Assembly: GCA_020186115.1 (NCBI GenBank)
Contig: WSYJ01000178.1
Span: 62,001 to 126,000, forward strand
Direction of reading: 5' to 3'
Length of the DNA: 64,000 bases
Source: Histomonas meleagridis
Lineage: Eukaryota; Parabasalia; Tritrichomonadida; Dientamoebidae
Each line of letters starts with the position of its first letter. The stretch's first letter is position 1. The notes beneath the pieces are model-generated. The model ran no database searches, was not told where the DNA came from, and was given only the letters and a program-made list of their open reading frames with translations. A program made the translations under genes and the position numbers. Shown here in pieces: positions 48,327-59,700 of the stretch.

Positions 48327-48895
48327 TGTGAAATAAAATGTTCAAAATTTTGAAATGTTATTCATAATAACTTACACAAAGATGAAATAGGTATTTGAAT
48401 GATTTTTTTTAATGAAAGATATGTGTTTAGTAATTTAAAATTGCTATGAGAATTAATATGAAAAAATAATCTTCATTACACCAAATGGTTTAGATTCTGT
48501 TCTCAACCTTGGAAAGAGTCCGTTAGAGCTCAGGCCAACCACATGTATACACTTTCTTTAGTAAAATAAATATAAATTAAAACAATCTTTCGATTTTACA
48601 ACTTACTGTGAAATCGGTGGTCTTGCTTCTAATTGTTTCCTTCATTATAAGATATGAGTTGATAGATCACAACCTTTACATCCTTCTTTAAGTTCAGAAA
48701 GGTATATATTCTTCTAAGTGAATTCACATTTGGAGATTCTACTATGTTTGGATCAGTTGTAAATTATGATTCAGGAAAATTAAAACATACAACTAAACAC
48801 AGTTGTATTGCACAAATTTATTTCTAATTTCTGAACATCTTCAATACTTGAAGATCCAATGAAATCAGCAACATTTTGACGTTATTACTGCGAAT
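48327..48895. other. Intergenic with short relic stretches
   Basis: No intact gene. Short open stretches on the minus strand (near 48670-48780 and 48800-48880) lie downstream of the 5-phosphatase fragment and may be its decayed remainder, but their similarity is not clear. Confidence 0.35.
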
Positions 48896-49198
48896 CTAAG
48901 TGAGACACAGAAATAAAAATAAAATAAAGTAATCAGCATCCTTCTGGCTAATGAAGGATATACCTTCTTCATATGTCATTTCTATTCGGTAGTTAAGATC
49001 TCCAATTATTGCTAAGAAATCAAAGTTCTTATCAGCAAGTTTCAAGAGATTTCTTAATTGTTGATCTCGAGATTGCCAATTTTCTTGATGAGGAGAGAGA
49101 TGACAACCCATGAAAGTGAACCTAGTACCTCCAATAGTGAAAGGGTACATAATGGCTCCTTTATTGGCAGCAAGTCCATGTGCTCCTAATTTACACCT
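48896..49198 (-). pseudogene. Fragment of an inositol polyphosphate 5-phosphatase
   Basis: About 85 codons are open and match the core of 5-phosphatases: KLGAHGLAANKGAI (the usual GNKGAV region), FTFMGCHLSPHQENWQSRD (the NSHLAAH..N...RN motif) and IIGDLNYRIE (the GDLNYR catalytic motif), followed by the KDAD end of the usual block. Upstream and downstream parts of the enzyme are absent; only about 100 of some 300 residues remain. It is therefore a gene fragment, probably left by duplication and decay. The Asp and Asn of GDLNYR and the His of CHL are kept, so the decay may be recent. Confidence 0.8.
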
Positions 49199-49250
49199 AT
49201 AATTAATTCTTTAAAAATGAGAAATTTCAAAGTGATTTTAACAATGATAG

Positions 49251-49871
49251 TCATTGAAGAGTTCTAAGAACTGCTCGAACAGGGGAAGCATCACAATTCT
49301 GTATCTTTAGTGGAAGACAAATCAGTTCATACTCTCCTGGTTCTACTTGTGACAAATCTATTGTTTCAAGAATAACAACCTCTTTTCCAAGAAGAAGTTG
49401 ATGAACACTTCCGTCTCCATAGTAAGATTCAATCGATAACCCATCAATTCCGATCAATTCAATTTCTTTTTCGACCAAATAATTAGCTGCTTCGAATGAT
49501 AAAGCAATGGCATCTTTTCGGAATGTTCCTGGCGTTAATGAATTTGATGTTTTTAAAAGAACTCTTTTTGATTTAAATTCATTTGGCAAGGCTGATTTTG
49601 GAATCAAATTATTTTCCAAAGCTTCATCAGAAATACGAATTACTTGACAATGACCAAAAGTTTTTTCTAGTGAAACTTGATCTACTCCCTTTCCATTTTG
49701 AATATAATGATTAGGTGCATCAATATGTGTTCCGCAATGTGAAGATAATTTAAGTTCGCTTACATTTGCAATTTCACCTTTTGAGATTGAACATACAAGT
49801 TCTTGTCGGAAAATGGGGTCTCCTTCCCATACACTCATTCCAGAGTGCAAAGAAACAGAAATATCAAACAT
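49251..49871 (-). CDS. Cyclase-family metal-dependent hydrolase (kynurenine formamidase-like)
   Basis: A 206-residue protein of the bacterial cyclase/kynurenine formamidase-like family. The metal-binding motif HCGTHIDAPNH (His45, His49, Asp51 and His55) is complete, and GDPIF near residue 19 and the ETIDLS and LPLKI blocks near the end match the family. Such enzymes hydrolyse formamides or other carboxylic derivatives; the substrate here is not known. The family is mainly bacterial, so lateral transfer is likely. The ATG at 49871 directly follows a TCATTT initiator-like motif. A gene fragment of a 5-phosphatase lies just downstream on the same strand. Confidence 0.85.
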   Translation of the reverse strand: MFDISVSLHSGMSVWEGDPIFRQELVCSISKGEIANVSELKLSSHCGTHIDAPNHYIQNGKGVDQVSLEKTFGHCQVIRISDEALENNLIPKSALPNEFKSKRVLLKTSNSLTPGTFRKDAIALSFEAANYLVEKEIELIGIDGLSIESYYGDGSVHQLLLGKEVVILETIDLSQVEPGEYELICLPLKIQNCDASPVRAVLRTLQ

Positions 49872-49872
49872 G

Positions 49873-49878
49873 AAATGA
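49873..49878 (-). promoter_or_regulatory. Initiator-like motif of the cyclase-family gene
   Basis: Minus-strand TCATTT, with its A 5 bases before the ATG at 49871. Confidence 0.5.
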
Positions 49879-50254
49879 CATAATTTTTATTTCACAAAAA
49901 AATTGTCAGTCCCAAATCCTGTTATTGTCACTTTTCCACACCAAATCTACTTAGACTTAAGTCTAAAGTTTGCAAGCATTAAAAATTGATATTCAAACAG
50001 CAACAGAACAAGGTCATAAAATATTTCTCTTATTTTGCTTATAAAATGTTAACTTCATCTAAAGTGTGATAGATGATTTACAACTCTTTTTACAACATAA
50101 GTTATAACATCGAATTTCATTTAGATTTTTTTAATGAAACTCGTTTTAATGTAAAAATAATAAAATATTTTTGGAAAACGTTTCGAAAGACTTCCATTTT
50201 AATGACACTTTTACATAAACCAAAAAAAATTCAAATTTAATTTTTAATCAATTT
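49879..50254. other. Intergenic, no gene seen
   Basis: AT-rich space upstream of the cyclase gene and downstream of Spt5. No ORF or RNA gene is supported. Confidence 0.45.
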
Positions 50255-52834
50255 CTAACTGTATTGTGGAGAATAAGCAGTAGGAGATCTTGAGTACGAG
50301 TTACCATATTCATCTGGTGATTGAGCATAATTTGGTGATTGTGCGTACCCATAATAACGATCGTTACCACCCATTGGCGATTGCGCGTTTGGATAAGGTG
50401 AGTAGTACGGCGTGTACATTTGTTGCGGTGGTGGCTGCTGTGCATATCCATATGTGTCTCTACTGATTTGTTGTTGTGGCGGCTGTTGCCTTTGTCTTTG
50501 TGAAGATCTGCTACTGAACAAAGAATCAAGCGATGAGCCATTTGTGTTCCTAACATCCCATGTCTTACCTCGATCGTTTATGTTTAGAGTGGTGTAGTTG
50601 CCTTTTAAGTGTAACAATACGCGTATTGATGTTTGATCAATTTGTTTTATGTCACCAAGTTGGCCCTTAAGATGACCAGTCTTGATAATGACACATTGCC
50701 CAAGCTTAAATTCACTGTTTGGTACTGACCGTGGTTTTGCATTTGGTCGATACATTTGCGGTTGAGCTATTTGTTGCTTGTTATTGGAGTTCACTTTGCA
50801 TTGGCGTGGCTCTGTGACAAAGATTCCATTGTATTCACGATTGGATTCATCATATAAAAAGATGAAATCTTTGGAAATATGTTTGACGAGGGCTGTAATG
50901 GTATTGTTTTCATGCTTAACTTGAACCATTTGGCCTAAGTTAATGATCTTTCCCGTTTCATCACGTGCAATTCGACTTCGATCATCAATACGATGATCAA
51001 TATTATCAAGTGATATTTGTTTAGACTCACCGTTACTAAGTAATATATAGATTAATCGATTTTCTATACGCCAAATAACTCCTTGGGACTTATCTGTTAA
51101 TTGAACAAAATCATATAATGCATATTTGCCAATAGATTTTGGTTCGGAGAAAACATCTGATGTAGTAACTAAGTTTGACATATCTACATCAACTGTAATA
51201 TGATTAGAGTCGAGTAAAACATTTGCAATATTATCAGTAGCTACTTGAACTTCACCAGTTTGACCAGCATATTCACCGCTAAGAATTTTTACATGGTCAC
51301 CTTCTTTAAAGTACTTTTGAATCATATATAACTCTACAGAAAGTTCTACATCTCCATCTTCGATGTTAATTGGTCGGACGGTTACTATATCTTTGTCAAT
51401 TTTTACGATTTCGGCGATAAGTCCTCTGTAATCGCCATCCATAATACGAACTATGTTATGAACATTAAACTTGTTGCTTGATGGCATGCCCAAGGATATA
51501 TTCATTTGTTCAATAAAGTCTGGGATATGTTTTTCAAAACAATCATTAGCTTGAAGACTGTCTCTGAAACGCTTAACTTCATCTTGGCGTGGGTTAATAT
51601 CTTCATGGATGACATTGTTGATAGGATATTCTTTATATGCAAATGTTCCAACAAAATATGTATTATCCCATAGAACTACACGTGGCACCCTATACGAGCG
51701 ATCATCAAATTTGAATTGGATATGCTTAGGGAACCTATCTTCTTTCGGTGGTTCAATCTTAGATATATTCGATACCATAATTTCGTTAAATTCTGCTTGT
51801 GGCGGTCGATATGTCTTTGTTCCTTTCAATCTGTTAAGTTTACTTTGAAGACCTTCGACTTTTTGATCAATACTAATTGCATTTTGATCTTCTTCTTTTT
51901 CAGCCATTTCCAATATGTTTTTAAGCTCGTCATAGTCAATACGAGGCACAAGCTTTACAAGGACAGAGTCATTATTTGTATTAACATTGATGACTTGTGC
52001 AAGATCTCCTTTGTACGACTCATTCCTATGGTCAACTCTGATGCGGACAAACTCTCCTGGGTAAATATCTATTCTCCGATGAGCCACGCTAATTGTTTCC
52101 TGCATTTCTTCATATGGAATTGGAAGAACTTCTTTGTATACAAGAACGTCTGGTATATCATTTTGGAATAGTTTGGCATCTGTTGACGTCATAGCTTCGA
52201 TGTATACTATACCTGAACCAGGTTGTGGGCAAAATGCAGAAAATACTGTGTTACTAAATGTTTGGTCTTCTGAAATTTGGCCACCAGGATAATACTTCTT
52301 GGTGAGGTTGAGGATGACACGATATTCTTTTCCGGGATTCGTATGGATAAGGAAAATACGATGTTCACCTGCTGTTGGAATAAGTGATGCACGCCATTGG
52401 GCAATAGGAGTGTTAAGAGCTTTTGTATCTGCAACATATTCATAAACATCGCGATCAACATATCCACTAAATCTATCTTGAATCTCTCTACTTTTTTCTT
52501 TATAGGATTTGTGAGGCCTTTCATGTGATGATTTACGGCGTTTCTTTTTCTCTCGATTCATACGGATGTAATTTGTGAATCCTTCATCTTCAACATCTTC
52601 TTCAGTAACAAATTTTCTATCTTCTTCATTCTCTTCTTCTTCAAATTCTTCGTCGGAATCATTAGAGGATTCTAAATCGTCTTCGGCTGAAGATTCAACA
52701 AAATCCCTAAAAGTCATAGATTTTTTTGACTTGTCTCGAGGGTTATGAGATGGCTGGTTAGAGTCATCATATTTGGGAGCATCATCATTATCAGAATTGG
52801 AATTGTCGGATATCTGACCATCAGAATCACTCAT
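50255..52834 (-). CDS. SPT5: Transcription elongation factor Spt5
   Basis: An 859-residue Spt5. The N-terminus is very acidic (about 1-75). An NGN domain lies near 145-240 (IAQWRASLIPTAGEHRIFLI, NLTKKYYPGGQI). At least five KOW domains follow (FVRIRVDHRNESYKGDLAQV, IVRIMDGDYRGLIAEIVKID, HVKILSGEYAGQTGEVQV, GQCVIIKTGHLKGQLGDIKQ and others). The C-terminal region (about 770-859) is rich in Tyr, Ser, Pro and Gln and ends in YSPQYS-like repeats, a counterpart of the CTR. With Spt4 it clamps RNA polymerase II. I chose ATG 52834, where the acidic N-terminus begins; the upstream 24 codons have no ATG. Confidence 0.95.
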   Translation of the reverse strand: MSDSDGQISDNSNSDNDDAPKYDDSNQPSHNPRDKSKKSMTFRDFVESSAEDDLESSNDSDEEFEEEENEEDRKFVTEEDVEDEGFTNYIRMNREKKKRRKSSHERPHKSYKEKSREIQDRFSGYVDRDVYEYVADTKALNTPIAQWRASLIPTAGEHRIFLIHTNPGKEYRVILNLTKKYYPGGQISEDQTFSNTVFSAFCPQPGSGIVYIEAMTSTDAKLFQNDIPDVLVYKEVLPIPYEEMQETISVAHRRIDIYPGEFVRIRVDHRNESYKGDLAQVINVNTNNDSVLVKLVPRIDYDELKNILEMAEKEEDQNAISIDQKVEGLQSKLNRLKGTKTYRPPQAEFNEIMVSNISKIEPPKEDRFPKHIQFKFDDRSYRVPRVVLWDNTYFVGTFAYKEYPINNVIHEDINPRQDEVKRFRDSLQANDCFEKHIPDFIEQMNISLGMPSSNKFNVHNIVRIMDGDYRGLIAEIVKIDKDIVTVRPINIEDGDVELSVELYMIQKYFKEGDHVKILSGEYAGQTGEVQVATDNIANVLLDSNHITVDVDMSNLVTTSDVFSEPKSIGKYALYDFVQLTDKSQGVIWRIENRLIYILLSNGESKQISLDNIDHRIDDRSRIARDETGKIINLGQMVQVKHENNTITALVKHISKDFIFLYDESNREYNGIFVTEPRQCKVNSNNKQQIAQPQMYRPNAKPRSVPNSEFKLGQCVIIKTGHLKGQLGDIKQIDQTSIRVLLHLKGNYTTLNINDRGKTWDVRNTNGSSLDSLFSSRSSQRQRQQPPQQQISRDTYGYAQQPPPQQMYTPYYSPYPNAQSPMGGNDRYYGYAQSPNYAQSPDEYGNSYSRSPTAYSPQYS

Positions 52835-52858
52835 TTTCGTTTGTTCTTTTGACTTTTT

Positions 52859-52864
52859 GAATGA
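52859..52864 (-). promoter_or_regulatory. Initiator-like motif of the SPT5 gene
   Basis: Minus-strand TCATTC lies about 28 bases before the ATG at 52834. It supports that start. Confidence 0.4.
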
Positions 52865-53730
52865 AACCGAAATTTGTGATTTTGGTGAACTTAATAAAAA
52901 AGGCATTTTGTGATCATCTTTTTTTCAATAAAAACGAAGAAACATTTTCACCATCATTTTATTGTTTGATTGTTAACTTTTTTAAAAATTTTAGCATTAA
53001 AAACAAGGGAAGAATTTCAAAACTTCTTTCTTAATTTTCACATTATCTGTTAAAACATTGAGAGCAAGAGGTCGGGTTGTTAAAAAAAAAATTTTTTTCA
53101 GCTTTGCGTTAATCAAATAAAAGAAATATATATAATTTATTCGAAATAGAAAATTTTGATAATTCCATTTTAAACAATCTCAATATGTTTTTCTTTAATA
53201 AAACTATTTTTGTTTTTAATGCATTATTTTTATTTTCAATTCTTGATTAAAATAAGAATCAACAGGAATTCAAGTTATTAATTGTAATATTTAAAGCTAT
53301 ATGATAAATGTAAAAGAAAATTTTGATTTAAAATTGCATAGTAAAAATTAACTTTCATTTTTATAATTTATATTCATAATATAAATGTATACATAGGCAA
53401 TTGTTAACTACATATATATAGGAACATACATTAATTTTTTATTTTATTTTTATAACCGTGGGGTAATTCTTCTTGCACAACTTAATTCAATAAATTGAAA
53501 AAATAAGTTGAAATAATCCGATTATAAAATATTCAAAAAGTCAATCAATGTGACCTCCATTAAGAGGTTTAGATAAAATCTGATTCAAAATTTCTGTTTG
53601 TATATCTATCGTAGAACAGTATGGGCTGTTTCTACCCTTGTTTATCGGCCATAAAGTGATTAAAAAGCCGCCTTTAATACTATAGAAAAAACCCATCGTC
53701 ACAGAAAAAGTATAAAATCAGAAACGAAAA
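52865..53730. other. Divergent intergenic region
   Basis: About 0.87 kb between the Spt5 and neurofibromin-like starts. No ORF or RNA gene is supported. It is poly-A/T rich. Confidence 0.45.
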
Positions 53731-56700
53731 ATGAGCAAGCTTACGTCTCTACAAATTTTAATTGATGAACTTGATAACGAACTTATTTCATCATCAACTA
53801 CAATTGAATCATTCCAGGCTTTTCACTCTTTAGCTTGGTTCCGTAAGCCAGGATGTACATATGTAACCGATGCAGCTGGATTAACACTTTATAATGAAAG
53901 CGATGCAATCCCTTATATAGTTAATGCGCTTGCTCAAAAAATGTCTGTTTTTCAATCACCTGAACCAGTTTTACCAAATTTTGTCAAATCTCTTTTAGCA
54001 CTCTCTGATCTAATTCAGCTTCTACCGATAAAGCAACCTTATGAAGAGTTAAATCCAAAAATATTAACAATAGCGCAAATACCAACAGAATCGTTCCAAC
54101 CTCATTATCAAAAACTTGAACAAAGCTTAGCGAATCTCATTGAACTTTTTGTTAAACTTGGATTAAATCCTCTTAAACTTTTACTTGATCCATCTTCACC
54201 TAAATCAGATCCAATGTTTATTTTACATCAAGTCATTCTTTGCACAGCTTCAAAAGAATCCTTTGATACCGCAATGAAAGTTATTCAAACCATTATACCG
54301 TCAATTACATCAGACAAGCGTATCCCGTTTTTTGAAACATTTTATGATTTTTTATATAAATTTTATACTCGTTTTCCAAGTATTCATTCTGATTTAATTA
54401 ATAATGGCCTTGAGTCAGTCCAGCCAGTTGTTGATAATCTTTGGAAAATTAAAAAAGATCTCGAGCCACAACTCGTCTCAATATTATGTTCGTTAATACC
54501 GATGTGTCATACTCAGTTAACGGCCGCCGCCAATTCAAAAAAGAGCCCGTTTAAATCCGTTTTAAAAACCGTTCTAAAAACGGTCGAAGAATACAAATCA
54601 AAGAAAGCGGTAAACCGTTTATATTATTCATATGGTATGCTTGAACTAATTGAAGCAATATTTATAGGTCAAAAGTCCGCTCAAGTATTTTCAAAGATAA
54701 TTGAGTTTCTTACCAAAGAATCGCCAAAGTTTACTGACTTTTTATTCAATAAGAAAAATGATGTTCTATTGTCAGGTCCAATGTTAGACAAATTTTTCCC
54801 TCGATATGCAGCATTAGATTATGCTAAAGCAGGTACACAATGTCAATCATCTACAATATTAGTTGGGAATCTTAATACATGTCAAAGCTGGTCAACATAT
54901 GTTAGATTTCTCGAATTAGTATTTAATGATTATCCAGTTCAAGGTAATCAAAAGTATATAACAACTCGACATTTTGAACAAATGACCATTCATTTAAATG
55001 ATGTTTTAAACTTCTTACGAATTGGTTCAATTGAACAATCATCAAAAGAACAAGAATCGAATTTAGTTGTTAACATTGTCAGTTTAATTGGTCAAACTAC
55101 AAAAGAATTTACATTATATAGTATATTATTACATCAATCAATTCCAACATCTATTATTCAACATCCAATACCATTCCAAAAGTTTCTTGCTTCAAATCCA
55201 GCAATATCAGTCCAAACAGGAATTATCAAAAACATTTTGTCATATATATCAAGAGCAGAAACATTTGACATTGAACCATTTTTATTATTTTTACAAGGAA
55301 CTTGGACTTATAATGAAGATTATATCACTAAAATATCGAATCAAGAAATCATGAAAAATGTCTCTGAAATAATAACTTCATTTAAGACTGAACTAGAATT
55401 AGCAATTAATTTAAATGCTCCGAATTCGGATACATTTTATACATTATTTAATATGTTTTTAAATTGGACTTATGTTTGTTTATCAGTTACATTAAATAAA
55501 GATAAAGCAGAAATTAATAATGATATGATTGATCAATTAATGACTATTTCATTATTATTACGATCTATTATTGGATTAAATAAATTGGATTCAATTGATA
55601 ATTTAATTGATCAAATTTGTTCATTATATAATTATCAAAATAAATATCATTTCCCTATGTATGATATACCACAAAATGATGAAAAGTTAAAAACAATAAT
55701 TAAATATGTAATGGGAGCATGGTTAAATTATTTAACAAAGAAATTACAATCAGAGAATGTACAAGTTACAAATATTATTCAAATTAGTCGATTACAATTA
55801 TTATTTACACCAGACTTAAAACGTATTTCAACAATGACTGAATTCTTATGTCATTTTTGTTCTAGACTTGAAGATGTATCTAATGATGAAATTACTTCAT
55901 TATCATCATATTTCTTTTCAACATTATTTTTGTTTATATATTATTTAAATGAAGAAGCTCCTTCATTATCAAATGCATTTCAATTTTTGGATATAAACGC
56001 TTTCCCAACATTCTTTGAGATCTCTAAAACTCAATGGTTTTCACGTGCTATTAATTTTCAATATGATCGTTATTATTATTGGAAAATATCTATTGATATG
56101 TTAACATCATTTTGTACCCAAAAATTAAATGATGAAACTATTACATTAATCGAATCAACAATACCAATTTTCTTTAATATTATACAATTCAATGTATTTG
56201 AAAATCAAACACAAATATTTATTGAAAGTATGATGAAGTTTATTGGTAATTTTTATTCGAATAATTCAACAAATACAAATCAAACAAATAAAATATCAAC
56301 AATTATAACTACATTTGAATTAGCTTTAAGATATGCAATTAAAACTAAAGATACTTATAATTATCGAACAGCATTAATAATCTCTAAAACTATACCAATT
56401 TTATTAGATAATTTAAGTTTTGATATCAATGAATCAAATCCAAATATTACTGAAGTATCATCTGAAAATAGATCAATTAAAACAATTTCATTTTTAGTAA
56501 ATTCATTAGAATATTTATTAGAATCAAATCAAACTAAAGAAATTATTATATATGTTCAAACTTCATTAAATAATATATTAAAAAATAATTCTAATTTAGC
56601 TTGGCCAATATATATTCAATTAGCTAAAAGTTCAAAACATTTATTCCAATCATTATTATTAGAATCTTTAACTTTATTATCAGGAATGACTATTTCTTCA

Positions 56701-59700
56701 TCAAATGAATTATTTGAAGTTAAACGAACAAATTCAGAACAAGTTTCATTAAATAAAAGAAAGACTTCAAATTCAGAATCTTCGACACATGAAAATTATG
56801 AAATCTTAAATCGATTATTATTTAGTGCACGATCTTCAAGAGTTACACCAGAACCATTTCAATTAAGACAAAAAGATCAACTTTATGATTATTTAACTAA
56901 AAATAATTTCGAAATCTTTAAGAATCCTCCATCATTAAATATAAAGTTTATACAATCAGCAATTTCTTGTTTAATAGTATATAATAAACATGATGAATTA
57001 ATAGAAGAAATATCAAAATGTTATAAACCTGGAATATTTGATAATGTTAATCCTATTTCAATATTCTTTAAAGCTTGGTTTAAACAAATGATATCGAAAT
57101 ATAAATTAGATGAATTACTTAAATATGCAAAAGTTAATACTATTATACCATTTATAGATACATTTAATCCACCATCACAATTCGCTTATTATTTATCAAA
57201 GTTTGCTAAACTTCAATCTACAGAAGTAGCTAAAGATATGTTTTTGAAATGTTTCTTAAAGCCTTTAATCGATAATCCGATATTATATAATGTTCATACA
57301 TATTTAAATGAATTAAATAAAACGGAATTCATTAATACAATAATTAAATGTAATGAATATCAAGAATTATTAGAATCAATGATTAATTCTGAACCAATAT
57401 ATCCAGTTATTAAAATCGATACATTTGTAGTAGATCGACAAATAGTTGTATCTTATATAGGTGAACGACCTATGACTACTGATCGATTATTAGGTACATA
57501 TTCTAATAAATCATTAAAACCTGATCAAGCTATCATCATGAATACATTTAATTGGTTAATGGATGCAGGTGAATTTAATGATGGATCAAAAGCTTTTTAT
57601 ATATTACCTCCGAATATACCTGATTTACCTATTGATATTTTAATAATACAATTTAATTTACATTTACAAAACATTAAAAATAATTATATTTTTATCATTG
57701 ATATAAAAAATATTACTGAAATGTTTATAAATCATTTTATGTATATGATTAAAAATACACCAAAAGATTTATGTGATAAAATTAAGAAAATTTATTTAAT
57801 TAATCCTTCATATGATTCAGCAAAACTTTTAAATGATAATTTAACAAATGTTATCAAACAAAACACTAAATTAAATGAAAAAATTATAATTACTGATGAT
57901 ATAACTAATTATTTAACATCTAAAGACAAAGTATATTTACCAGAACAAGCATTTGGTATTAAATATGAAAGAAGAGGTTATATATCAGTTACATATAATT
58001 CTATTTCAGCTTCATTTATCATATGTAATTTATCTGTAACATTATTATCGAATATTAATATTTTAGGTAATAAAACTAATGTAATATTACAAATTCCAAT
58101 ATATACAATTCAATCAGTTGAATATAAGAATGATGTAATTATAAAATATTCAACAAAATTAGGAGTTCAATCAATAACATTAAAGACTAATAAAGGTAAA
58201 TATATAATGGATTCATTCCAATTACTTAAAGAAAGAGTTAATACAGTAGCACAATTAAATGTATCTAATTTATTATCTACAATGACACCATTATTTAAGA
58301 TCCAAATGATATCATTTTCATTATATTTAATAGCTTTAAGACCTTCATATTTAATTAATCAAGTCTTACAATTATTTGAATCATCGATACGAAAAGATTC
58401 AATAAATATTATTAATTGTCCAATAATATCAATGACATCTAATAAGATTAATATGGGAATATTATTTGAAGAAGTAATAAATAGTGGTTATTTAGAAGAA
58501 GTTGTAAATTCATTAATAAATTATATTGATATTAATGAAAAGAATAGTTTAGATGCATTAATAGTATTATTACCATTATTTGTTAAATTTATTAATATAT
58601 CGAAAAGTATTCCTTCATTAAGTAAAATAATTAGTGGAATTTATCATACGATTATTGATCCTCAAATGCTTTATTCATTACAACGTTATTTCTTTAATGA
58701 AATTAATAATCAAACAGCTATTGAGGTCTCAATTTATATCATCTTACAAAGTAATATTGATATTAATATAGCAAAACGTTGTTTACAATCATTTATGTGG
58801 AATCAAAGTAAATTAATGGGTGAAATTATAATCAAGAAATTATTTGATGGTATAATACGAAGAAGAACTTTTGGACATTTAATTTCACCAATAAAATTCT
58901 TTTCAGCAATTCATACATTACCATTTAATTCTAAAGAGTTTTCGACTATTGATTTACCATTATTCTTCTTTGGCTTAGTAATGGGATTAGCATATTCTAC
59001 AGATGAATTAATACAAATGTTAAATCCATGTTTCGAAGGAATGTTTGAAAATATAATACAAATAAATCCAAATTTACAAATTCAATTAAATAATTTCCAA
59101 CAAAAAATTAATTTAATTATGTTACATCCTAAAACATTAAAACCGATTAAATTCATTTCATTAGTTGATTCTATATTAGAAATCATTGATAAAGATTATC
59201 AAGAAAGATATCGTAAATATTTCATTGATACTAAACTTGATGATAATCCAGAAATTTGGTTCATTAAGAAATCAGGTTCTTTATTATATAAAGAAGGTAC
59301 AATGAATGATGTCTTAAAATATATGATACAAATGCCGATATTATTTAATTCGAATGATTATGGGCCACAAAAATTATCAATATGTTATGAATCATTAACA
59401 AAAATTATAACTAAATTTAATAATAATTTAATGATTCCAATTTGTTTATTATTCCCTACTATGTATTGTACTCATCATTCTAATACAATGTTACGAAATA
59501 GTTCAATTAAATTAATTAATGTAATTTTAGATTATATTTTTATCGATAATAATAATAATATTAATATAAAACTATTAAAAGAATGTGATAATTATTTATG
59601 TAAAATCGGTAATTCTTGTTTAAAGGAATTCCAAACTTTCTTTATGATTGACTTCTTTGATAATTTCCTTAAATCATTTAGTACTGTATTAACTTGTAGT

